Source: Bacteroidota bacterium (GTDB taxonomy: Bacteria; Bacteroidota; Bacteroidia; JAFLBG01). Taken from it: a stretch of 64,000 nt of DNA. The notes under the pieces were generated by a model. The model saw nothing but the letters and a program-made list of their open reading frames with translations. It did not search any database and was not told where the DNA came from. Position numbers and translations under genes: made by a program. Positions 42,666 to 51,267 of the stretch are shown in pieces (the first letter of the stretch is position 1; every line of letters starts with the position of its first letter). The stretch spans positions 155,988-219,987 of the forward strand of contig JAFLBG010000001.1 of the NCBI GenBank assembly GCA_017303975.1, in the 5' to 3' direction.

Positions 42666-44069
42666 TCATTTACACAAATGATACTGCTTAACAAACTCTT
42701 GAGTTAGGGGAGTATAGGGTAGCAAACCTGAATTAGGCAATTCTATTTTTGCAGTGCTTTTGGTGTCATTTGATCTACAAAATTGAGCTAACAGAGCATC
42801 GTAGCTATTTGCATAGTTTTTAGCCAAAGGCACATGTTTTTTAGCATAACTAAATAATCCTATCCATAAAATACAACACATGGGCAGCAAGGCATATATA
42901 GACACTTGCGCCATTCTTTCATTTTGCAACCCCAACTTAAGTAGTGTAATCCAAATAAATGCAACAACTAAAAAACTTGGCAGGAGCCACGTTCGTATTG
43001 GACCCAATGTTTTAGTAAAAATAAAATAGTTTAGAATAAACGTTATTGCCATGCTTATTACCAATAGTACCAATAGTTTGCGTTGCAATTGTTTTAAAAC
43101 GAATATGGAATGCGCAGATTGTTTCACTTGAAACACCCTTGGAATCAGCAATAAAAACAATAAAAAAGAAACCAGTACAATACAGTTTTTGGACGTAAAT
43201 AAAACATCAATCAAGGTGGTGTAGTTTTTTTCAGAAAAGTAAATAGGAATGCCTGCTAAGCTTTGCGGTTCAACAACGTCAACTAGTGTGGGTTGAGAAA
43301 GTAATCTTTCTTGATTTCCGGTTGCAGCTAAACTAATTCCTAAGCCTGCACCAATCAATAGATACAGCACCAACATTTTCTTTTGCATAACAAAAGGTAG
43401 CTTTACAAAACTACTTTTTACAATTTTTGAATATACAAAAAATGTAGAGGTAGAACCTATCAGTAAAATAGCGGTCAACTCAGAAGCCCCCGCTATATAT
43501 ATTCCGGACACAACAAGTAACAAATAGGTGAGTAGGTTACTTTTTTCATTGAACACCAAACTGATTGCAAACAGAGCTATTACAAAACTTTGCAAATGAA
43601 AAACAGAAGAACTGATCCAAAACCAGTTGTCAGTTAATTGCGGTGCAGCAAAAAAAATAATCATCGTTGAAAGTACCGCTAAACAGACTTGCCAAAAAGC
43701 ATTTGGAGCAACCACGCCTATTTTAGCAATTACTTTTTTTTGTAATGAATAAACGCTGGAAATTAGGACTAGTAGTGTAAATGAATGGTGCAGAACAATA
43801 ATCCAATTAATATCTAAAAAATTCGTTGCTTTCCCCCATAGCAAATAGAAATATAGTAATCCGCTCCAACGAGCACTCCAATTGGAACAAACATATCTTA
43901 CGCTATTGTAGATGCCACCTTGCGTATCGAGTAAATTCAAGAAAAAAAATTCTTCGGACGACAATCTGTTGTAAAATGAAAGGGAAAAGTAAAAATAGAG
44001 AAATAGCGCGCCAATCAAGCCAATGACAATTGGTAATAAATATTCCTTCACAAATCGGAATTGGTTCAT
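42666..44069 (-). CDS. Polytopic membrane protein, DUF6056/GT-C-like
   Basis: The 467-residue protein has 10 or so hydrophobic helices spread over its length. The first periplasmic loop contains SSEEFFFLNLLDTQGGIYNSVRYVCSNWSARWSGLLYF, which resembles the acidic first loop and following Arg-rich segment of GT-C/DUF6056 proteins. No catalytic residue can be assigned with confidence. It may be a glycosyltransferase-like or cell-surface polysaccharide protein. It is divergent from rnr, with only 23 bases between the starts. Confidence 0.55.
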   Translation of the reverse strand: MNQFRFVKEYLLPIVIGLIGALFLYFYFSLSFYNRLSSEEFFFLNLLDTQGGIYNSVRYVCSNWSARWSGLLYFYLLWGKATNFLDINWIIVLHHSFTLLVLISSVYSLQKKVIAKIGVVAPNAFWQVCLAVLSTMIIFFAAPQLTDNWFWISSSVFHLQSFVIALFAISLVFNEKSNLLTYLLLVVSGIYIAGASELTAILLIGSTSTFFVYSKIVKSSFVKLPFVMQKKMLVLYLLIGAGLGISLAATGNQERLLSQPTLVDVVEPQSLAGIPIYFSEKNYTTLIDVLFTSKNCIVLVSFLLFLLLIPRVFQVKQSAHSIFVLKQLQRKLLVLLVISMAITFILNYFIFTKTLGPIRTWLLPSFLVVAFIWITLLKLGLQNERMAQVSIYALLPMCCILWIGLFSYAKKHVPLAKNYANSYDALLAQFCRSNDTKSTAKIELPNSGLLPYTPLTQEFVKQYHLCK

Positions 44070-44077
44070 TTATTTAA

Positions 44078-44085
44078 TAAATTTA
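44078..44085. promoter_or_regulatory. Palindromic -7 element shared by rnr and the divergent membrane gene
   Basis: TAAATTTA is its own reverse complement and fits TAnnTTTA on both strands. The rnr ATG is seven bases to the right (after GCATATC), and the membrane-protein ATG is eight bases to the left. Confidence 0.45.
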
Positions 44086-44092
44086 GCATATC

Positions 44093-46441
44093 ATGTCGAA
44101 AAGAAAATTCAAAGCAAAGAAAGAGAAAAGAAGTACGAAGTCGTATCTTTTTCAAGAAATTTTAAGAATACTTAAATCTAAGCCCACACAATCGTTCAAC
44201 TATAAGCAAATTGCAGCCCTTTTACATATAGAGAATCAGGCGGATAAATTACTTATCAATACACTGTTAGAAGATTTTGTAGAGAAAAAAGTGGTTGTTG
44301 AAACACAAAGAGGTAAGTACAAAATTTTTAAAGACGAAAAACTAATCTCCGGAAAGGTTGATATGACCATGTCCGGATCGGCATTTGTAATTCCGGAAGA
44401 TGAAGGTGCAGATATATTTGTTTCTGCAAACAACTTAAATTCCGCTATGCACCAAGACTTGGTTCGCATCAGAATTGTGGATAACCACAGAGGAAAAGCC
44501 GAAGGTGTGGTTGAAGAGGTTATTAAAAGAGCGCGTACGGAATTTGTAGGAACCATTCAAAAATCGAAAACATTTGCCTTTTTGGTTCCGGATAATGTGC
44601 GAATTAATACAGATATTTTTATTCCACCAGACAAGCTTGGTATTGCAGAAGACAAACAAAAAGCAGTAGTAAAAATAATCGAATGGCCTACAAGTGGCAA
44701 GAATCCAATTGGAGAGGTTGTTCGCATTTTGGGATTTGCAGGAGAAAACGATACCGAAATGCATGCCATATTAGAGGAGTTTGGCTTGCCATATAGCTTT
44801 GAAGAGGTGGTAGAAAAATTTGCAGATTCTATCCCAAAAGAAATTTCGGAATCGGAAATAGCCAAAAGGAGAGATTTTAGAAACATTGATACATTTACCA
44901 TAGATCCCTTTGATGCCAAGGATTTTGACGATGCCTTGTCTTTTAAAAAACTTACCGACAATACTTATGAAATAGGTGTTCACATTGCAGATGTTTCGCA
45001 CTATTTGCAAGAAGGAACCATTTTAGACAAAGAAGCAGAAAGTAGAGCTACCTCTGTTTATTTAGTGGATAGAACCGTGCCAATGTTGCCCGAAGCGCTG
45101 TCTAACTTTTTATGCTCCTTGCGACCAAACGAAGATAAGTTGTGCTTTTCGGCAGTTTTTGTGATTGACAACAATGCGAAAATTTTGGAACAATGGTTTG
45201 GGCGAACAGTGATACATTCCGACAAGCGCTTTAGTTACGAAGATGCACAAGAAGTGCTGGAAAGTGCATTTAACAAGGTAAAAGAAAAGAAGCCTTTGTT
45301 AAGCGGACTGGAAAATAAATACGAAGAAGAATTATATATTTTAGATTCTATAGCAAAAAAATTGCGGGAAGAGCGAATTAGAAAAGGAAGTATAACATTC
45401 GAAAAGCAAGAAATTAAATTTCAATTGGATGAGTCGGGAAAACCAACCGGAGTGTACTACAAACAAATGAAAGATTCTAATAAATTGATTGAAGATTTCA
45501 TGTTACTCGCAAACCGAAAGGTGGCCGAGTTTGTAGGCAAACCTAAATTTGATGCGAAAGGAAAACATGAAAGTCAAAAACCCAAACCTTTTGTTTATAG
45601 GATTCATGACAAGCCGAACGAAACAAAATTGAAAGCTTTTTCTGAGTTTGTAAGTAAAATGGGGTTCAAACTGAATATTACAAATGATAGTGTAGCTGCA
45701 CAGTCGATGAATAGCTTGCTTAAGGAAGTTGAAAAAAAACCGGAGGCAAATGCCATTGAATTGCTTGCTATTCGCACTATGGCAAAGGCTGTTTATTCCA
45801 TAAATAATATTGGGCATTACGGCCTTGGGTTTGAGCACTATTCGCACTTTACATCTCCTATCAGAAGATATCCGGATGTTTTAGCGCACCGATTGCTAGA
45901 TATATATTTACGAGGCGAGAAAAAAAATATTGATGAAAATGAGCTAGAATCTAAGTGTAAGCACTCTTCCGAAATGGAAAAAATTGCTGCCGATGCAGAA
46001 CGAGCTTCCATCAAGTATAAGCAAGTAGAGTTCCTAAAAGATAAGATTGGCGAGCAGTTTGAAGGTATGATCTCCGGAGTGTCAGAGTGGGGAATTTATG
46101 TAGAGATTATTGAAAATCACTGCGAAGGAATGATTCGGTTGAAAGATATTGAAGGCGATTATTATTATTTTGACGAAGACAACTTTAGAGCCGTTGGCAA
46201 AAAAACCGGGAAAACATTGCGCTTAGGAGACAAGATAATGGTAGAGATAAAACGTGCCGACCTCATAAAAAAGCAAATTGATTTTTTATTTATTGAAAAA
46301 ATAATTGCTACATCAACAGACGATAGCTTTAAGGCGCCTAAAACAAAAGAATCTGCCCAAAGAATAAAACAGTACAAACCGAAAGATAAAAAAAAGACCG
46401 ACAACACACATTTCAATGATGAATACGGTTTTGAAATATAA
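44093..46441 (+). CDS. rnr: Ribonuclease R
   Basis: The 782-residue 3'-5' exoribonuclease degrades structured RNA. Domains in order: a basic N-terminus (KRKFKAKKEKR), winged-helix RNase B N-domain (~20-75), cold-shock OB folds (~80-250), RNB catalytic domain (~265-600) with the metal-binding IDPFDAKDFDDALS and YGLGFEHYSHFTSPIRRYPDVLAHR, then S1 (~645-730) and a Lys-rich tail (YKPKDKKKTD). Length and order match RNase R rather than RNase II. The ATG is seven bases downstream of a TAAATTTAGCA element, so the mRNA is nearly leaderless. Confidence 0.95.
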   Translation: MSKRKFKAKKEKRSTKSYLFQEILRILKSKPTQSFNYKQIAALLHIENQADKLLINTLLEDFVEKKVVVETQRGKYKIFKDEKLISGKVDMTMSGSAFVIPEDEGADIFVSANNLNSAMHQDLVRIRIVDNHRGKAEGVVEEVIKRARTEFVGTIQKSKTFAFLVPDNVRINTDIFIPPDKLGIAEDKQKAVVKIIEWPTSGKNPIGEVVRILGFAGENDTEMHAILEEFGLPYSFEEVVEKFADSIPKEISESEIAKRRDFRNIDTFTIDPFDAKDFDDALSFKKLTDNTYEIGVHIADVSHYLQEGTILDKEAESRATSVYLVDRTVPMLPEALSNFLCSLRPNEDKLCFSAVFVIDNNAKILEQWFGRTVIHSDKRFSYEDAQEVLESAFNKVKEKKPLLSGLENKYEEELYILDSIAKKLREERIRKGSITFEKQEIKFQLDESGKPTGVYYKQMKDSNKLIEDFMLLANRKVAEFVGKPKFDAKGKHESQKPKPFVYRIHDKPNETKLKAFSEFVSKMGFKLNITNDSVAAQSMNSLLKEVEKKPEANAIELLAIRTMAKAVYSINNIGHYGLGFEHYSHFTSPIRRYPDVLAHRLLDIYLRGEKKNIDENELESKCKHSSEMEKIAADAERASIKYKQVEFLKDKIGEQFEGMISGVSEWGIYVEIIENHCEGMIRLKDIEGDYYYFDEDNFRAVGKKTGKTLRLGDKIMVEIKRADLIKKQIDFLFIEKIIATSTDDSFKAPKTKESAQRIKQYKPKDKKKTDNTHFNDEYGFEI

Positions 46442-46460
46442 ATTTACGGTAGCCATTTTT

Positions 46461-46468
46461 TATTTTTG
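46461..46468 (+). promoter_or_regulatory. Possible -7 element for the DoxX gene
   Basis: TATTTTTG matches TAnnTTTG and lies 44 bases before the ATG at 46513. No -33 TTG is visible at the right distance. Confidence 0.4.
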
Positions 46469-46512
46469 AATAGAGTGTTCTAGTATATTTAAATTTTTTA
46501 ATACAGTTTGAA

Positions 46513-46941
46513 ATGAATAGTATAAGCAGTTTAATAACTAACGAAAGTGTTCTGGTATTTGTATTGCGCGTAATATTGGGGATACTTTTTTTCTTTCAGG
46601 GGTACGACAAAATTTTTAAAATAAAAATCAGTGGCGTAGTTGATTTTTACAAATACGAACTCGGTACGATAAGAATGCCAAATTGGGTATTGGCACTATC
46701 AGCCTACTACACCTCCTATATAGAGTTGATTGGCGGTATTTTATTAATTGTTGGTTTTTTTAAAAGCTGGGCACTCTATTTATTAGGAATTGATTTGATA
46801 CTGGTAACAGCCGCATTTAGCATGATTAAACCTATGTGGGATATGCAGTTGTTATTCCCAAGGTTAATTATCTTATCCATTCTATTATACCTACCCGCCA
46901 ACTGGGACTTACTCTCCATCGACAACCTATTTAGATTTTAG
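46513..46941 (+). CDS. DoxX-family membrane protein
   Basis: This 142-residue protein has four hydrophobic helices and the DoxX-like opening VLRVILGILFFFQGYDKIFKI, followed by the second-helix motif YIELIGGILLIVGFFKSWALYLLGI. It sits in the inner membrane. DoxX-like proteins accompany quinone and redox chemistry in various bacteria, but most, including this one, have no assigned reaction. It stands alone between rnr and metF. Confidence 0.8.
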   Translation: MNSISSLITNESVLVFVLRVILGILFFFQGYDKIFKIKISGVVDFYKYELGTIRMPNWVLALSAYYTSYIELIGGILLIVGFFKSWALYLLGIDLILVTAAFSMIKPMWDMQLLFPRLIILSILLYLPANWDLLSIDNLFRF

Positions 46942-47031
46942 TTTTCGGCTGTGCATTGATTTTATCTATTTGCGCTTGCACGCAGCTTTTCAATGCTTTT
47001 TTATTTACTTTTACGGGAATAATTGGAGAAA

Positions 47032-47985
47032 ATGAAAGTTACAGAACACATAAAATCAGCTAAAAAGACCTTGTTCTCTATAGAAATTTTACCACCGTTA
47101 AAGGGGAAGGGAATTCATTCTATATACGAAGGAATAGATCCACTAATTGAATTTAAGCCTGCATTCATTGATGTTACCTATCACAGAGAAGAATTTATTT
47201 ATAAAAAGCGCGAAGGTGGATATTTGGAAAAAATAGCCACTCGCAAGCGTCCAGGAACTGTTGCTATTTGCGCTGCATTGATGAACAAATATAAAATTGA
47301 TGCTGTACCTCATATCATTTGTGGTGGTTTTACAAAAGAAGAAACAGAGAATGCTTTGATTGATTTGAATTTTCTGGGGATTGATAATGTATTGGCATTG
47401 CGAGGTGATTCTATTAAAACAGAACCCACTTTTGTTCCTGAACCTAATGGACATGCTTATGCGTTAGATTTAGTTAAGCAAATTGTTCAGCTCAATAAAG
47501 GCAACTACTTGTTTGAAGATATTATCAATCCTACACCCACCAAATTTTGTATAGGCGTAGCGGGATATCCCGAAAAACATTTTGAAGCGCCAAATTTGAC
47601 TTTTGATTTAAAACATTTGCAAGCAAAGATTAAGGCTGGTGCCGAGTATGTTGTTACTCAGATGTTTTTTGATAATAAAAAGTTTTTTGAGTTTGTGAAT
47701 GCATGCAAGGCCGCAGGGATAGACGCTCCAATTATTCCAGGTTTAAAAATATTGAGCACCAAGAAACAAGCTTCTATGCTTGCTAAAACTTTTCATATTG
47801 ACATTCCACAGGAATTTTTAGAAGAGATAGAGAAGTGTAAAACAGATGAACAGGTGAAACAAGTCGGCATTGAATGGTCAATTAATCAGTGCAAAGAGCT
47901 TGTTAAATTTGGAGTTCCTTGCTTACACTTTTATACAATGGGAACATCTGATACCACAAAGCGTGTGGCAGAAAAGGTGTTTTGA
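47032..47985 (+). CDS. metF: Methylenetetrahydrofolate reductase
   Basis: The enzyme (317 residues from this start) reduces methylene-THF to methyl-THF with FAD, supplying methyl groups for methionine. The TIM-barrel motifs are present: FSIEILPPLKG at the start, PAFIDVTYHRE, LDNVLALRGDSI-like GIDNVLALRGD, FCIGVAGYPEKH, GAEYVVTQMFFDN and the CLHFYTMG end. I choose the ATG at 47032. The open frame extends to a TTG at 47023, but ATG is three codons on and fits the family. The upstream 90 bases show no riboswitch. Confidence 0.95.
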   Translation: MKVTEHIKSAKKTLFSIEILPPLKGKGIHSIYEGIDPLIEFKPAFIDVTYHREEFIYKKREGGYLEKIATRKRPGTVAICAALMNKYKIDAVPHIICGGFTKEETENALIDLNFLGIDNVLALRGDSIKTEPTFVPEPNGHAYALDLVKQIVQLNKGNYLFEDIINPTPTKFCIGVAGYPEKHFEAPNLTFDLKHLQAKIKAGAEYVVTQMFFDNKKFFEFVNACKAAGIDAPIIPGLKILSTKKQASMLAKTFHIDIPQEFLEEIEKCKTDEQVKQVGIEWSINQCKELVKFGVPCLHFYTMGTSDTTKRVAEKVF

Positions 47986-48037
47986 TAGTAGTCCCACTGT
48001 AAGTTGCAGGCTAAGTAAAAAATAAACGTGTATTACA

Positions 48038-49363
48038 GTGTACCATATTTCAATTAATTCTAATTCTAATTTACTTGGCAATCTTCTAGCTTTAAATTCT
48101 AGCTATTCTTCCTACTGTCTTCTAAATAGCAATTGCAATCATCAGCAAGAACAAGGTGATTGGAACAAACAATTAAATAAAGCAAAATCCTCTTATCTGC
48201 TTGGGTTGGGAGAAATAGATTTTATTGGAGTAAATAAAAACTGTATGTACGAACTGGATGTATTTACCCAAAAGCATAAGGGTAAGTGGCTGTTCGGCTG
48301 CATTTCGTACGATATAAAAAACGAAATAGAGAAATTAGAATCCGAGAACTACGATGGATTGGAATTCCCGCTGATTCATTTTTTTGTTCCTAAATATGTA
48401 GTAGAAATAAATGAGAATAATTGTACTATCCATTCACAAGGGGCCAATGATTCAAAAGAAGAAATAGATACGCTTATTGCTAAACTTACAAATACCCAAA
48501 TTGCGCACCCCGATTCGCAAAATGCGAAACTCGAAACAATCAACCTGGAAACCCGCAATTCAAAACAAGAGTATCTTGCCGCTGTAAACAAGCTAAAACA
48601 ACATATTCAGTTAGGAGATATTTATGAAGTAAATTATTGTATGGAGTTTTTTGCTCAAAACGTAACCATAAATCCTATTACAGTTTATGAAAAATTAAAT
48701 ACGCTAACCATGGCTCCCTTTTCTGCATTTTATAAAAACGGCTCCAACTATGCTTTGTGTGGCAGTCCCGAACGATTTATAAAAAAAGAAGGGAGCAAAA
48801 TTAGTTCTCAGCCAATAAAGGGAACGGCTAAACGCTTTGAAAACAAAGAAGAAGATGAATTAGCAAAAAAGCAATTGTTTGAAAACAAGAAAGAGCGCAG
48901 CGAAAATGTAATGATTGTTGATTTGGTTCGCAATGACTTATCACGAATAGCTACCCGCTCGAGCGTCCAAGTAGAAGAGCTTTTCGGGGTATATACATTT
49001 AAATCGGTACATCAGTTAATTTCCACTATTAGCGCAGAAGTAAAACCCGACCTGCAATTTATAGACATTCTAGAAGCCTTATTCCCTATGGGCTCCATGA
49101 CAGGCGCTCCAAAGATAAGAGCCATGCAGCTTATAGAGCAATACGAAAAAACAAAACGGGGTTTATATTCCGGTAGCATAGGCTATATTAAGCCGAATGG
49201 CGACTTTGATTTTAATGTAGTAATAAGAAGTATTCTTTACAACGAAGAAAAAGAGTATGTGTCCTTTATGACAGGAAGCGCTATCACTGCAAATTGTGAG
49301 GCAGAAATGGAATACGAAGAGTGCCTATTAAAGGCAGAGGCATTGGCGAAAGCATTGAGATAA
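48038..49363 (+). CDS. pabB: Aminodeoxychorismate synthase component I (PabB)
   Basis: The 441-residue protein has an N-terminal domain (~1-170) and a chorismate-binding domain with PIKGTAKR, ENVMIVDLVRNDLSR, the ALFPMGSMTGAPKIRAMQ loop and FNVVIRSI. Lys261 in PIKGT is the PabB-type catalytic lysine; anthranilate synthases have PIAGT. It makes aminodeoxychorismate from chorismate and ammonia for folate. The start is GTG at 48038, as no ATG fits until far into the domain. The glutaminase and lyase partners are not nearby. Confidence 0.92.
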   Translation: MYHISINSNSNLLGNLLALNSSYSSYCLLNSNCNHQQEQGDWNKQLNKAKSSYLLGLGEIDFIGVNKNCMYELDVFTQKHKGKWLFGCISYDIKNEIEKLESENYDGLEFPLIHFFVPKYVVEINENNCTIHSQGANDSKEEIDTLIAKLTNTQIAHPDSQNAKLETINLETRNSKQEYLAAVNKLKQHIQLGDIYEVNYCMEFFAQNVTINPITVYEKLNTLTMAPFSAFYKNGSNYALCGSPERFIKKEGSKISSQPIKGTAKRFENKEEDELAKKQLFENKKERSENVMIVDLVRNDLSRIATRSSVQVEELFGVYTFKSVHQLISTISAEVKPDLQFIDILEALFPMGSMTGAPKIRAMQLIEQYEKTKRGLYSGSIGYIKPNGDFDFNVVIRSILYNEEKEYVSFMTGSAITANCEAEMEYEECLLKAEALAKALR

Positions 49364-49392
49364 AGACTTACCTATTTTATCTAAACAAGTGT

Positions 49393-49403
49393 TATATTTA
49401 GCA
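49393..49403 (+). promoter_or_regulatory. -7 element for the TPR-SpoIIE gene
   Basis: TATATTTAGCA (49393-49403) is an exact TAnnTTTAGCA, six bases before the ATG at 49410. Confidence 0.45.
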
Positions 49404-49409
49404 TCCTAA

Positions 49410-51254
49410 ATGAACTTAGAAGAGAAAATAGCAAAGCACGTAGAGTCAATAACTGATGAAAAAGACCGTTTAGTTGCTTCGCTGAAATATATTCAAATCA
49501 ACAACCCCAATATTACCAATGAGACGGAATTGGCTGAAAAATATTTAGGATTAGCTCAGGAGCTTCAATTTAAAGAAGGTGAGATTTGGGTTAAAGTCCT
49601 GCTCTCAAATAATAAGCAATACAACATTTACCAAAACATTGAAAGCTATGAATTCAAGAGTTTAGTAGCATATATACATTCACTAGCTGATTCTAGCTGT
49701 AAAGGGTGGGTGTTGCTTGCTATGATGCGTATCTATTTTATGCAATCGAGTTTCCTGAATACGCTCGAGCTCTTAAGTATCATAAAGAAAATAGCAGCTA
49801 AGTATGATGACAAACTTCTATTAGCTGAAACAGTAAGCTATAGCGCCTTATTTAAGATAGATTTGCAGGACTATAAAGAGGCAGCGCGTTTATTTGGAGA
49901 GGCAGCCTCCCTGTACAAAGAAATTGGAGAAAAAAAAAGCGCTGCTTACGTAAACTATTATATTGCAACCACAAATCATTCTTCAAATAATTTAATTATA
50001 GCCGAAAAACAGTATCTAGAATGTATTGAGGTGTTTAGACAATTAAAAAATGAAAAACAAATTATCTATATTTTACTAAAAATTGCTGAAATAAAAATAG
50101 CATCTGCTGATTTCAACTCAGCACAAAAAATAATTAAGGATGCCCTAGCTAAAGCGACAGAAATTGGCGAGACTAAAATTTCGGCTCTAGCTTTTATTTT
50201 ATTGGGCGAGATTTATATTCTCCAAAATAAATTTACCTCAGCGTTAGAGTATTTGACAAAAGCCAATAAAATAGATAATGAAATAGGGGTAGGCGCTTCG
50301 AAAGAAAAACTATATTGGCTCTCCTATGTTGCAAACAAAAACAGTAATGATACACTCCGCGCTTTATTTTTTTTAGAGAAGCACAACGAACGCTTAAAAG
50401 CAGAATCGATTAGATTTTCTGATAGCTCCCTACGACAATTAGAGGTTAAATACGCAACCGAAACTCTTGAAGCAAAAGCAGAATGGGAGCGAAAAAGAAA
50501 CGAAGAGATTGCTGCAAGTATTAATTACGCCAAACGTATACAATACGCATTGTTAGCCCACGATAAATTCTTGAATAACTATATACCACTGCATTTTGTT
50601 TTATTTAACCCCAAAGATATTGTTAGTGGCGATTTTTATTGGGCTACTTATAAAAACAATACTTTTTATTTAGCGGTGTGCGATAGCACCGGGCATGGCG
50701 TTCCCGGGGCATTTATGAGCCTATTGAACATTTCCTTTTTGAACGAAGCCATTAACGAACGTAATCTAACAAAACCTAGCGAAATATTTGATCATGCCCG
50801 AAAGCAGCTTATAAAGAGTATTTCAGCCGAAGGCCAAAAAGATGGATTTGATGGGATACTTATAGCCTTTGATTTCACTACAAAATCCATAACATATGCT
50901 GCAGCTAATAATGCACCAATTATTATAAGAAACAAAGAAATTTTAGAACTGCCAAAAGATAAGATGCCCGTGGGAGAAGGAATTGAAGATAAGCCGTTTT
51001 CGCTATTCACTATTGATTACTTGAAAAACGACAAGCTTTATTTATACACTGATGGATTTGCCGACCAGTTTGGTGGACCTAAAGCAAAGAAATACAAATA
51101 CAAGCCTTTGAATACTTTATTGCAAGTAGTATCAAACTTTCCAATGCAAGAGCAAAAACATAAATTGCAAAAAGAATTTATTGATTGGAAGGGAAATACA
51201 GAGCAAACAGATGATGTGTTAGTTGTAGGGATTGATTTGGATGTTGTTTTCTAA
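49410..51254 (+). CDS. TPR protein fused to SpoIIE/PP2C serine phosphatase domain
   Basis: The 614-residue protein has no signal peptide or membrane helix. Residues ~1-330 are helical repeats of TPR type (KEAARLFGEAASLYKEIGEKKSAAYVN, ALEYLTKANKIDNEIG), then a helical linker (~340-375) and a SpoIIE domain (~385-610). Metal-binding motifs are GDFYWA, CDSTGHGVPGAFMSLL, YTDGFADQFGG and QTDDVLVVGI. In other bacteria such phosphatases act on anti-anti-sigma (STAS) proteins in partner-switching systems; no such partner is beside it. The TPR part probably brings in the target. Confidence 0.9.
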   Translation: MNLEEKIAKHVESITDEKDRLVASLKYIQINNPNITNETELAEKYLGLAQELQFKEGEIWVKVLLSNNKQYNIYQNIESYEFKSLVAYIHSLADSSCKGWVLLAMMRIYFMQSSFLNTLELLSIIKKIAAKYDDKLLLAETVSYSALFKIDLQDYKEAARLFGEAASLYKEIGEKKSAAYVNYYIATTNHSSNNLIIAEKQYLECIEVFRQLKNEKQIIYILLKIAEIKIASADFNSAQKIIKDALAKATEIGETKISALAFILLGEIYILQNKFTSALEYLTKANKIDNEIGVGASKEKLYWLSYVANKNSNDTLRALFFLEKHNERLKAESIRFSDSSLRQLEVKYATETLEAKAEWERKRNEEIAASINYAKRIQYALLAHDKFLNNYIPLHFVLFNPKDIVSGDFYWATYKNNTFYLAVCDSTGHGVPGAFMSLLNISFLNEAINERNLTKPSEIFDHARKQLIKSISAEGQKDGFDGILIAFDFTTKSITYAAANNAPIIIRNKEILELPKDKMPVGEGIEDKPFSLFTIDYLKNDKLYLYTDGFADQFGGPKAKKYKYKPLNTLLQVVSNFPMQEQKHKLQKEFIDWKGNTEQTDDVLVVGIDLDVVF

Positions 51255-51263
51255 TTACATTTG
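51232..51263 (+). promoter_or_regulatory. Promoter of tilS inside the preceding gene end
   Basis: TTG (51232-51234), 21 bases and TACATTTG (51256-51263, perfect TAnnTTTG) are followed by TTGA and the ATG at 51268. The -33 part lies inside the end of the SpoIIE gene. It gives another near-leaderless start. Confidence 0.55.
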
Positions 51264-51267
51264 TTGA

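Noticed and set aside
46942-47031. Possible S-adenosylmethionine riboswitch before metF
   Set aside because: The gap is under 100 bases, with no conserved pairing pattern that I can recognise.
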